64,000 nt of DNA from positions 195,980,565 to 196,044,564 of the forward strand of contig CM060988.1 in NCBI GenBank assembly GCA_030765065.1. Reading direction: 5' to 3'. Positions within the stretch are counted from its first letter, which is position 1. Every line of letters begins with the position of its first letter. This document shows positions 24,161 to 36,000 of this stretch, piece by piece. A program made the position numbers and the translations under genes. The notes beneath the pieces were generated by a model, which saw only the letters and a list, made by a program, of their open reading frames with translations, was not told the DNA's origin and searched no databases. The stretch is from Deroplatys truncata. Lineage: Eukaryota; Arthropoda; Insecta; Mantodea; Mantidae.

Positions 24161-24248
24161 TATAAAAGTAAGGCACTTCCTAAAAGGAGCAGGCAGTTGG
24201 GCACCAGGTCTCAAGGAGACACCATCTGATCCTAAAACAACCCCTAAG
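24161..24248 (+). promoter_or_regulatory. Candidate promoter and non-coding exon 1 of the zinc-finger gene
   Basis: TATAAAAG at 24161 lies about 30 bp before a GGCAGTTGG initiator-like sequence (near 24192), and CCCCTAAG|GTATTT forms a splice donor after 24248. The same arrangement, with the same last exon bases and donor, is conserved at 60921-61007 (TATA lost) and more distantly at 16984-17068. It lies in the right orientation 2.8 kb upstream of the acceptor at 27031, so it is the best candidate for the 5' untranslated exon. The link is inferred from position and conservation; no transcript has been seen. Confidence 0.5.
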
Positions 24249-24978
24249 GTATTTCTGTTCTTTAAGAATTACATTTTAATACATTTTAAGTACCACTGCA
24301 CATGAGCAATTTATGCCATTAAGTTCATAATGAAGATATTAAAAAAAGATATAAAAGTAATCCTAGTTTTGCAGATAATGAAATATAGTTAACATGGCAG
24401 TTTCCTATGCACGTATGCAGTATTAGCAACATGGAGTACTTTGTTGACCTATCGTAGGAATTTATGTATAAGAAACTTAATAAGGCATGATTGGTGAGTT
24501 ACAGGCTGTATATGCATTCACTTCACCTTTTGAAGTCACTCTTATATGCATTTTTGTTCCTCAAATCTTTAGTCTATTAATATTAAATAGATGCGTAACC
24601 ATTATCCAATATGCTTTTCAAAATAAAGACAAATTTGGTCTTTCATGTTTAAATTAATGGAATTTTTTTACAAAACTAAATAGCTGAATAATATCCCACT
24701 ACAACAATAGTAAGCATTAATTTCAAGTAATAAAATATTAACATTAAAGTTTAGCAAAGTTTAAAGTCAAAAGTTTGTTCTCATTGTTAAAGTAAATTAT
24801 TACTCATAAGTAAAAGCACAATTAAATCCTGAGATTTGAGGACTTTCTTTTTGGATTCCATATAGGTAAAGAAGACAACTTTATTAAAATAAGCTTTTCA
24901 CACCCTTTCACTCTCTGCTTAGAATAAAGCCAAACCACTTAGGCCTTTTCGAGTCACAGATCAGTTTTAATTTACAAA

Positions 24979-25645
24979 ATTATCTTTTAGCTTTGGCCAC
25001 TGTAACAGAAACATTTAAGTACATGCAACAATCACTGCATACATCGGGATAGGCAAAAGTCAGAAAACTATGTTCAGTCAATATTAGCTTAGCAAGCTGT
25101 TTCACTTCAGTGATATTTTTAATGTTAGATCTGAAGGAACTTGTAACCGATAATATTTGTGGTGTAAACAAGGGTATTATGTTGTCAGAAAATGTTTCTG
25201 CAAAATTTTTAGCTTCTTTTTCCAGTTGATCATTGATAAAAGAATGGTTGAATTATCCTTGTGTTCTACTAACTTAATACCCTTGAACCAAATGTCAGGT
25301 TGTGAGCATCTAGGGATAATATATTATCACCTTAAAACTTGACTATGGGAGAGTGAGTTTTTGATGTTCACAAAGTTCATTTAATTGACACTTCACCTTA
25401 ATGAGTCGCTTGTTTAAAAACTCAAGTCCTTTTGAGAAGATTTTGGCTTGCTCTTCAACTAACGAATGGAAAGATCCTTAAAGGTCTTTTATCTGCAAAT
25501 GAGCACTACCCAAAAGGTTATAGGTGACATATCTAGTGATTCTGCTTGTGGTGATTTGGAGACAATATTCATCTTACACTGAATGACCAAGAGTAAAACA
25601 AATCTGAAGCTTTTGAGTGTTTTCTTCGGACTAATAGCTTCATTT
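24979..25645 (-). pseudogene. Decayed unidentified minus-strand gene, copy A2
   Basis: Read downward from 25645, the minus strand gives 'LQICFTLGHSV', 'TTSRITRYVTYNLLGSAHL' and, after a stop, 'HSLVEEQAKIFSKGLEFLN' then 'KRLIKVKCQLNELCEHQ'. A GTGATA donor-like sequence follows. Next comes a last segment with 'EKEAKNFAETFSDNI' and 'PQILSVTSSFRSNIKNITE', ending 'YLNVSVTVAKAKR' and stop at 24979-24981. The order and much of the sequence are shared with copy B2 at 62579-63250. The separate blocks suggest an intron-containing gene copied as genomic DNA. I do not recognise the family. Confidence 0.55.
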
Positions 25646-26589
25646 CTTTCCTTTAGATTTTTGTTGCTCAGAATTATAAGAGAGAATGCTTTCAGAACTT
25701 CAGTGAATCTTTATATGAGAGCATGCAAAGAATCGCATCTTCCCACCCGAATGGGTTAAATGTTCTCAGATTAATAACTTATAAAAGTACTAAAAGTTTT
25801 GCTAAACCAGTATAAATAATCCAGAATAACAATTTTTGGATTATGGATGTTTGAAGTACTTAAAAAATGAAAAGGAACCATGTAGTGGGTTTCATTACAA
25901 CTTGAAAGGGTAACTCTTAACAATAAGCCATAAAATGTCTTAATTTGAATGTTTTCAAAAGTGCCTCTTAGAACTGATACAAAATTTAATGAAATGGACT
26001 TGACAGACTATTCACAGAATGTGCAGAAAAGTATATCGAACAACCAATATTTGAATCCAAATTGTTAAAGCTGTTTACAATTTATCACATAAGAGTGGAG
26101 GTAACACATAATTTACAGAAAATTTGGAAACCACATTCCATTCTTTATGTAAATATAGTAATTCCATAGTTCTTTAATGAAAACTGCGAACTAATTTTAA
26201 AAAATGAAAGATATTAAAAGTGTATTGATGTAAAGGGTTGTTTGAGGTGGGGGAATTTTCTCTAAAATGTCTGTGTGGCATTCTTAACAGTGTCTGACTT
26301 AAGCACAAAATTCAGTATTTATCCTGGTTTTCATTTTTAAGTAATGCTGTTCATACACTAATTATGCCTTTGTGCTGCAGATGTTCTGGGCATCTTAGAA
26401 TGTATATCTGTTAAGGCTTAATAGAAAATTTTAGAGAAAATATCACTAATGTTCCCATTTACATGGTTGGCATCATTAATTGCAAATACGAATACCTGGC
26501 AGTTGACACTAATGATATATGCAGTAAAATTTTAATTCAGAAAGGAAATTTGGGAATGGAACATTTTAGGCTTCCTCTCCAGAATTTCC

Positions 26590-26745
26590 AGTTATGAGGC
26601 TTGAGGAAACCTGAGAAAAGGGATTTTAAAGTCCCCTCCCCAGAGCTGGAAGGAATCTCAGTCTGGGAGGACATTCATGCAGGATTTGAACCCCAGAGAT
26701 CCCTTTATCACTCTGTGCCACAATGACCTTGGTTATCTGAATCTA
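26590..26745 (-). repeat. tRNA-derived SINE fragment (family 2)
   Basis: On the minus strand there is an A-box-like 'tggcacagagtgataaagg' and a good B box GGGGTTCAAATCC (reverse complement at about 26681-26693). A body with 'ccagactgagattccttcc' follows. The same element is at 54590-54730 and, deleted, at 8930-9000. It is therefore older than the module duplications. Confidence 0.6.
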
Positions 26746-27039
26746 TGCTTTCTCATAATCAATGTGCTGACCTCTATTGAAAATTAATATAAACTTCATT
26801 TTTAAGAATGTGTGCTTTTGAGAGGAAAATAACTTTCAATCACACTTCAGAGCAGAAATCTTAGTTTTTGAAATATGATACTTACAACATTTAAGGAATT
26901 GCAGTCTTCAGTTATTGATTCCTCATTATTGTCAAATTAATTGCTCTTGTGTACATACAGTAGTGGTTCCTTGTGTGTTTTAAGTGTAAGGTGAACCTTG
27001 ATAACACTAATTTCCTTTCGTTTTTCTACAGTGTGTGAA

Positions 27040-30000
27040 ATGGATACCAAAACAAAAGTTAAAGAAGAAGTGGATCTTCTAGAAGAAGAGAGAGCAATTG
27101 AGAAAAACTTTTCATACTCAAAACCTGAAAGAATATTTGAAATTGATGCTACAAATAGTCAATATGACACTAAAATGTTTCACAAAATAAACAACAGAGA
27201 GGTTGATAATTTAAACACAGGCTTATCAAATGAAAGAGAACTCTGCTCCATGAATCATGAGAGAAATTATGGAAATGACGCTATAACAAGGAGAAATGAT
27301 GTTGAAATGGATCATAAAATAGATATCAAACAGGAAGATGATGTTTTATACACAGGCTTACTAAATGAGAGAGAACTTTGTTCCATGGATAATAAGAGAA
27401 ATTATGAAAATGATACTATAACAAATGTGAATGATTTTGAAATTAACAACAAAATAAATATCAAAGAACAAATTGTCTCTTCAGACACAGTCTCACCAAA
27501 TCACAGAGTGTGTTTTTCCACAGATTTTGGAAATAGATTTAAGAATGATGCTGTCGCATGTAGTGGTTTTGAATTGGATAATACTAAAGTATTAAAAGAG
27601 GGGGCTTTTATTTCTGATACTGGTTTTCACAAAGAAGAGAAGTGTTTTTCTTCAGAACAAATAGATATCAAACAGGAAGATGATGTTTTATACACAGGCT
27701 TGCTAAATGAGAGAGAACATTGTTCCATGGATAATAAGAGAAATTATGACAATGAAACTATAAGAAATGTGATTGATTTTGAAATGGACCACAAAATAGA
27801 TATCAAAGAAGGAGTTGATATTTTAGACACAGGCTTACCAAATGAGAGAGAAGTTTGCTCTGTGGATCATGAGAGAAACTATGGAAATGATACTACAAGG
27901 AGAAATAACTTTGAAATTAACAACAAAATAAATATCAAAGAACAAGTTGTCTCTTCAGACACAGTCTCATCAAATCACAGAGTGTGCTTTTCCACAGATT
28001 TTGGAAATAGATTTAAGAATGATGCTGTCACATGTAGTGGTTTTGAATTGGATAATACTAAAGAACTAAAAGAGGGGGCTTTTATTTCTGATACTGGTTT
28101 TCAGAAAGAGGAGAAGTGTTTTTCTTCAGAACTTGTCAAGAAGATAAAGAAAGAGTTTATCACATATAATGAGTGTGGTGAAGTGAGTGTTCAAAGAATG
28201 TCGACAGAAACAGAATGCATATCAGAAGCATCGGTTTCAAGCACTTTACTGCAGTGTGAAAACAAGGTAAGTTGTTAAGTATAAAATAACTACAAGTAAA
28301 TTGTTCATTATATAGAGTGAGTAATTGTTAATTCCAGCCCTCAAAGATCAGTGTATGATATAACTCAATATTTGCATCATAGCAGGTAATAGGTACTGCT
28401 GCTACAACCATCTGATATGATTTTTAATGCCCATTACATTATTGCTAGATTTGCAAGAAAATTCCTAGTTTTGTTAAAAATTGGTTATCTTTTAGAAAAG
28501 AACAAACTCTTAGGCTTTAACTGGGGAATGCAATGCTAGAAACTGAATACTCACCTTTACCTCCAAGATGATAATTAAAACATGGTATTTGGAAATGCAC
28601 TTTCAGAGAGAGTGAGAAGGATACAGACAGAGAGTACGTCTAAGAAGAATTTGATGAAACCCCACAATGAGCAATTATCCGCAATATTGAACATTTCAGA
28701 CACCAAGATAATCAAACTACTTAACTTCTCTTTCTTGTTTAATATATTTCCTCATGGATATACCATCAATAACATTTCAAATCAGCAATACAAACTTTCA
28801 TCCTACACCATAGATGTAGAACATGAAGTACAAAACTATGTTAACTGGCTTATAGAATATAGATCATGATACATTTCATGTATATAATTCAGATTACACA
28901 TGTCTAAGGAAATACAACATATGAACATATATAGGTAGCATCATCATCATGTTATGAAAACTCTTCTACGGAATAATGCCATTTTATAATTGCATAGTTT
29001 AAGGGTGGGTAAGAATTTCTTCTAGGTGCATGACAACAATCTGAGAGAGTCTGGTAAGACATTGAATTTTTGATACACTCATAGCCTGTTCCTTTTTGAT
29101 ATAGATGGTGTCTCATAAGTAATATGGTGTTTTAAGTGAACATTTTCTGACTAGAAATTAAACTACTCTTCAAAGTAGAGTCCATCAGATGCTATGGTCT
29201 TTAGCCATCCTTCAACGAGGTTTATTATCTTGTAAAGGTACCAATCTCTGGATTTCCATGCAAAGATTTTGGTGAAAAAATGTTTACAAAATTTCTTCCA
29301 TTGAAGATGAGGGCTGTAGGCTGGGTGTGGTAGAAGTCTGACTCTTTCCAATTCCTGAATTTTTGTCATGGTTGTTCTTGCAGTATGGGATGTTGCATTG
29401 TCCTGCTGCAAGAGAACTCTCTTTTGAGTAACAAAGGCTGGCTCTCTCTGTCTCAAAATTTATTGAACTAGTTCCAGCTGTTGAGAATAAAGATCCGCAT
29501 TGTCTGCACGCTCATTTGAAACAAACTCCCAGTAAATCACTCCTTCAAAATTCCATCAGACACACAACATTACTTTGAGGCAGAACTGATTGTTTTTAAT
29601 GATGGCTTTGGCAGCTTGATGGTGACAGAGCCAGTGTTTCAAGGCATCAGAGTTGCAGTACTGGACCCATTTTTCATTACATATGACAATTCTCCTGCTA
29701 AATCTGTCATCCATGTGATTACCGATTAGCTGACACAGACATCTGCTCTACGTTGAGCCTGTTGATGTGTCAGTTCATGAGATCCACAGCTCCTGTTTGA
29801 TTTACCAAGTTTCTTAATCTGGCAATGTATGGTATCTTTTGATGAACCTAGTTCTTCTCACAGCCTGCCTACAAGTATTTTTTTTGTAGATTTTCTTCCA
29901 AAACTCTTCATCTGTTCTCAATATCTAATAATTTAAGTCTTCCAGAACATGGTAAATCTTTAATACTTTCTTCTCCAGTGTTAAACGTTGGAATCATCGT

Positions 30001-33000
30001 TGTCCCACACGCTCACTAACTCTTCCTTCCACTTGACATATTTTTTGGGCCATGGCATCAGTTTTATAATCTTGTTTCCATTAATGCTTTACAAGGACTG
30101 TAACCTCAAAGTCTGTAACTTCCATTTTATCACAACTAACACATTCTTGCAATATACACAATATTAGCCATGGCATCCTGTAAATAGCATTGGCAAACCA
30201 AAGGAAACCAGTTGTATCTTATAAAACACCAAACTTAAAAACCAACGTTACTTATGAGACAACCTACATAATAGCAAGTATGTTGGTTGTTGACCTGTGT
30301 AAATATCGTTTTGTGTCATATTTTGCTAAGCATGTAGCTTCCTGAGTTTAGTTTAGGCGATAAACTGGAAGTAGACAGGGAGAAGGAACATATTTATAGC
30401 TATTATTATGAAATAAATATAATCCAAAAGAGGCAGAAGTAATCTGTCACATGGTAGAGTCTATTCCTGGCTTTTGCGCTTTAACTTTCAAGTATACTAT
30501 CCAAAATCATTTTGACAGTATGTAAGCTTGTACTGAAAGCTGGTTGAACTTATTAAGACATATCTATACACTTACATTTTAAAACTAAGTGTTCTTCTAC
30601 ATCTTACATTAATTTATTATTTATATGTCACATTTGTTTTGATTTCACAATGTTTTTCTCTTTTTTGTTTTATTAAATTTAGTCAAGTTGAGCAAGTTAA
30701 ATAAGTAATGTAATGTCTGATTTCTAGTTTATGTGGTTATCTATGAGCAACCCACCTACATTAGATTTTCAATATTTCTTCATTTATTTTCTGAGTTTAT
30801 GTTTGAACCTTGGGAACACGTGTTGCACCTTGTTATATTAGCTCTATTAAAACCACATTTGTTTAACTCAAACCATTTACACATCTTGTTATGTATGTCA
30901 TTTAATTAACCGTTACACAGCTAAATTGCACTATAAATTCAGTTTTTAATATAATTTCTTAATACATTTGTAACAAATATTTTAAGAGCAATTTCAATAT
31001 GTCTTAATATTTGATGTAAAGAAATATTTTGTTCTGCATTCTGGAAAACAATCGGAAAACACTGCATGATTATCCAAATAATTTTTTAAACAAATAAAAC
31101 AGAAGTTACTTTGTTACAGGATGAGAAGGCAGAGAACTTGGAATCAGCAGATTCATCTAGGTAAGGCTTTATAATATTACACCTTGACTTTGTGAATTTA
31201 TTTCTTCTTCTTCTAATACTGCTTACAACCTTTTCAAGTGAGATCGCCCTTTGTGGTGTAGTGGTTACCATGCTAGCTTCTAGTTCCCAAGGTTGCGGGT
31301 TCAAACCCAGTGGAGGACAATGGATTTTTTTCAGGCTTAAAAATGCTTAGCATGGCTTCCTTCGGATGGGAAGTAAAGCTGGTGGTCCCATGTCGTGGAT
31401 TACAGCATGTAAAAGAACCTCAAGCCCGATAGGCCTCTGAGCAAACTTACCGGTCTTTTATGCTCAATATAGAATGGAACGCTAAGAACCATAGTAGTTA
31501 AAGAGTGTCTATAACTAAAACTCAATTCAATTCAGATTAAAGCTAATTACAAAAGTTTGGCATTTTCTTATGGGACATCTGAGTTATTACCAAAAATGGC
31601 AGCTAGTGTAGCTCTTAGTTTTTATACAATATTTGGTAATTCTCCTGTAAAGGTATGAGATTTGCCTGTAAATCTCATCAAGAGTGTAATATGTCAGTCT
31701 CACCATAAGACGTACAAGTGTCGAGTGTTCAAAAGGTTAATATCTTGGTAACAGTCAATCTGTTTTTCTTGAGGGAGCAGAGATAATTTCAAAATTACAA
31801 CTATTTCTGCTGCTGCACCTGCTTACAACCTGCAAAACCTGATTAGTAGTTATAATGTAATACTGAAAGCTGTTAAGTTATTCACTTTACATAATATTTG
31901 TTTTAGCTATGTCTGATGTTGTGGACTTTGGGTGATAGCCCATGCCTTAACCTCTCTTTGCAGGTAGGGGGAGCATTGAGAGAATAGTGCCAGTATTATA
32001 ATGCTACATCTGAAAATGTTAGTGACCCCACCTACATTGTATGTGCCACTACTAATCCGGCCACTCTGTCTACTCTCTAGTTAAAGGAAGCCATGTATGT
32101 GCTTTAGACAAGCTACTGGTAGAAGTGCTAAAATCCTCATCTGCCCCAATCTATACCTGTAATTCCAGCTCAGTTTTAAATGAGTTCCTCCTTCATAAGA
32201 TTATTATTTCTCTTCATTTATCAGAGGTTTAATAACTGTGTCTACTATCTAGAATACACAAATTTGATAGCTCTTGTTTCTGCAACAAATTGGGATTCAG
32301 CAAAAGAAATGCAAAGAAGAGTTTGGCACTGATGCTAGGAATGAATCATCACATAACCAATTACTCATTGTGAATATCAAGATTCAGTATTCTTATCATA
32401 TAACGGTAAGGAACTTAATTCCTGATAAGGGAACATGGCCATGTCCACCAATTTTTTGTGTTATTTTATATTATGTTTATTCTTGTATGAATAGGTTTTC
32501 AAGGTACAGTCACCTTAGATTAATTGTACATGATAATAGTATTTTCAGATTTAATTGTCTTCTTCTGGAACTGTATTTCTGAATCATTTTTAACATTTTG
32601 AGAGGTATTCGTATACCTCATATAATCCCTGAAAAGTTTTATAGTGATTTTCTAAATTCTTTCCAATTCTTTACAATTTTGAAACTACAAAAATATTTTC
32701 TTATATAAAAAGTAACTAAGAAAAACAGTGGTATGAGGTCATTCATTAAATTGCAGGACTATGTCTGCTGTGACCGAACAGATCACATGATTGACATGCA
32801 TATGCAGCAGCACTGACAAGTAATAAGCTTGAAGATAAGCTACACAAAGTTTCAAAGTCATTGTTACCTGTGTTACATAAGTTTGAACTGGTACGTGCTC
32901 ACTCACCCTGATGAAGTCATAATGGACTCAAAACTGGGACAGAGAGAATACATCAAATTCTGTGTGAATATCGCAAAATTGCCAACCAAAACCCATAGAA

Positions 33001-36000
33001 CGTTGAAACAAGTTTACAGGAATAAAGCAATGAGTCGGATGAGATGTTTTAAGGGGTATTCACATTTCACAAATGGCAGAACGTTGCTTGAGGACAACCA
33101 AAGGCATATCATGGGGTATTTATTTTTTTTTCCTCCACATTTGCGGGATTCTGTACTATGAATTTCTGTGGTTAAAACGGTTTTTGTTTCCCAATTTGAA
33201 GTTTAAATTAAAAGGTCGTTTTGGCATGATGGATGAGATCCAATGCAAATTACAGAAGGTGCTTAATGTCCTTAAACAATTACACTTCCAGGGTGCATTC
33301 CAAAAATGGCAGAGGTGCTGGTATCAGTGCATAACTGCACAAGGGGACTACTTTGAACGGGATGGCAGGCAAATTTAAATCAGGTAATTTTATTTCCATT
33401 TACGGAACCAGTCTCGGAATTTAATGATTGCACCTCATAAAATGTTTGTTGGCAATATGCTGAAATAGGACTAATAACACTAACAGTATAACAGCTTAGA
33501 ACAATGACTGTACTCCATGGACAGGAATGCCACAGTTGTAAAATGTCTGTTGGCAAATGGGTAGACTAGAACTAATTGCGTTAAAATTTAACAACAGAGC
33601 AGACTGTACTTCACAGTTATAAAATGTCCCAATTTACAGAACTAATATTATTAACAGTTTACAACAATAATTGTACAGTATGCACAGATACATCACAGTT
33701 GTAAAACTTCTTTTGGCAAAATAAATTTGGAAATTCACATAAAGCAGCATGCTTAATTTGGCATCATTGTGCAGTTTTAAGTTGTGCTATGTTTTATGTT
33801 TAGCTATACCTTATTCTAGCAGGTCATAAAGCTTTGAACCATCATCGCAATAGCTTTAAAGATAAAGGCATATGACAATTGGCCCTTATTAAGATGAGAA
33901 TGTACGGCATCTTAATGCCATCTGCACGGCACAAAGCAGACGATCCGATAGCATTGCACTAGGGTCTCTGTGACACATGACAGAGTGGGTGGTTACAGAG
34001 ATGCAACCTAGAAGACTAACTGTCCATAATATATCGTTCTAAGAGTTATCCACTAACCAGATCCATCACTATATCATCAAGGAGTTAAAGCAACACAAAA
34101 TAAATGGAGAAAAAAAATTAACAGTATCTCTGAGAGTTTGAAAATCCGTCTCCATTAGTTAAAAAGAAAGAATTGTTTTCCTTTTCCCTTAAGAATCCTT
34201 ATCATTAATAAAGAGCACAAAGCTAATAAGACTTGTACCACAAAGGACTAACTGTTTTTCTGATAAAGTTAGTAGGATATTGGCCCTCTTCTCACCTGCT
34301 TTTTTTTAACATCATTACACAATAATAGTGTAGTGTGTTAACAATATGTACACACATTCTTTGTTTACACAGTGAAATGTACAGTATGTAACTCAATTGT
34401 TTGTCACAAAAATATGAAGGTATTGTTTTTAATTTTCTTTATATCCCTAAAATGTATGTGCACATCACTACGCACTAAATGTCAATCCTAAGCTGAAAGT
34501 ACTGGCAGAAAGACCTTTTCAACCAGTGATTTATGTGTATCAATGTCTCAAGGATTGATCAGTGCATTGTTTTGATAAGTTGCATTGGGCCTAGTTTACT
34601 GTTTATATCCTTTTATCCATTGTGCAGCTATGGCACCAGGTCTACTGTAGTGAAATTGCAAAGTATTCTGAGGAAAATCTATTTTGTCTTCCTTTATTAT
34701 TCAAGCAAAAATGTCGCTAAAAATCAATGTTTTTAGAGATAGTGCATCTTGATTCAAATTAACTCATTTAGTGAATGATTGTTTTGGTGATATTCATTTC
34801 AATCAGAAACTGATTTTTCTCGAGTTAAGTAATTTCAATGCATCAAATGGTTGTCTTGAATTCAGTATTTATAGCTATTATGGGGGAAATGCACATTAGG
34901 ATCCTAGAACTGTCCTATGATGGACTTCGAATTTAGTTATCATCTTAAGGATGTATACAAATTGTTGCCTTATAGTCACATGTCAAACATATGGTGAGCT
35001 ACATGATGCTGATAAAAAATCTGGCACAACTGAAACCACTGCCTCTGTCTGAGAAATTTAAACTTATCAGCATCAAATAATGGGATTTGATACAACTCTT
35101 TATGAATAAATAAACAATTAATTTATACAGCATTCAAAAGCATAACCTGGGATAAATTTTAAGAACACTGTACTTTCCTTTTGTTAACAGCGCACCAATA
35201 TCCTCTTAGACTTATTAGTGTAGCCTGCCCAACTACATTTTTCAAGTTAGTGATGATATTTCTTATAATTGTTGCAGGTTAACTGTAGATACAACTTGTC
35301 CTGAAACTTCTGGAGTAGAAGCTATGGAAACATTTGAAATAGACAAATATGTTTACACTCAAAGATGTACGAAGAAGCTTGAGGAGAATGGTGAAACTTA
35401 TATTTCAGTATTACATTCAAAAAAGCATTCTCTGGTTAAACATACAGACTTACAGCATAAACTTTCTGGAAAGATATTTTCTGCCAAATCAGCATTGCAT
35501 TTGCCTGACTTGATTCATGCAGAAAACAAAGTATATAACTGTAACGTTTGCCAGATGAGTTTCACTCAACAAGAAATGCTGAAAAGACACAGGTTAGTTC
35601 ATGACGGTAAAAAGTCACACAAATGTAATGTTTGCAATAAAAGCTTTACTCAGCTATCGAAACTAAAAACACACAATTTGATTCATCAGGACAAAAAGCC
35701 ACACAAATGTAATGTTTGCAATAAGGCCTTCACTCGGTTATGGGGTTTGAAATCACACACTTTGATTCATGAGGGTAAAAGGCCCCACAAATGTAATGTT
35801 TGCAATAAGACCTTTATCCAGTTAGCAGGTTTGAAAAAACACAGTTTGATCCATGAGGGCAAAAAGCCACACAAATGTAATGTTTGCAGTAAGACATTTA
35901 CTCGACGATGGTATTTGAAATCACACACTTTGATTCATGAAGGTAAAAAACCCCACAAATGTAATCTTTGCAATAAGACCTATATTCAGCCAGCAGATTT

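Larger units (their letters stand above)
20244..26790. repeat. Duplicated module A2
   Basis: Aligns in order with B2 (59590-64000), and with A1 and B1. Insertions unique to A2 are the LINE at 21018 and the foldback insert at 23754. At its right end it leads into the zinc-finger gene. The last base of the window (64000) corresponds to about 26325 here. Confidence 0.8.

Noticed and set aside
28582..28869. 95-codon ATG frame in the first coding intron
   Set aside because: No motif, no splice or promoter support, and average composition for AT-rich intron.
31250..31322. Functional tRNA gene
   Set aside because: A and B boxes are present, but no anticodon stem forms, and the sequence continues into a shared SINE body seen at three other places.
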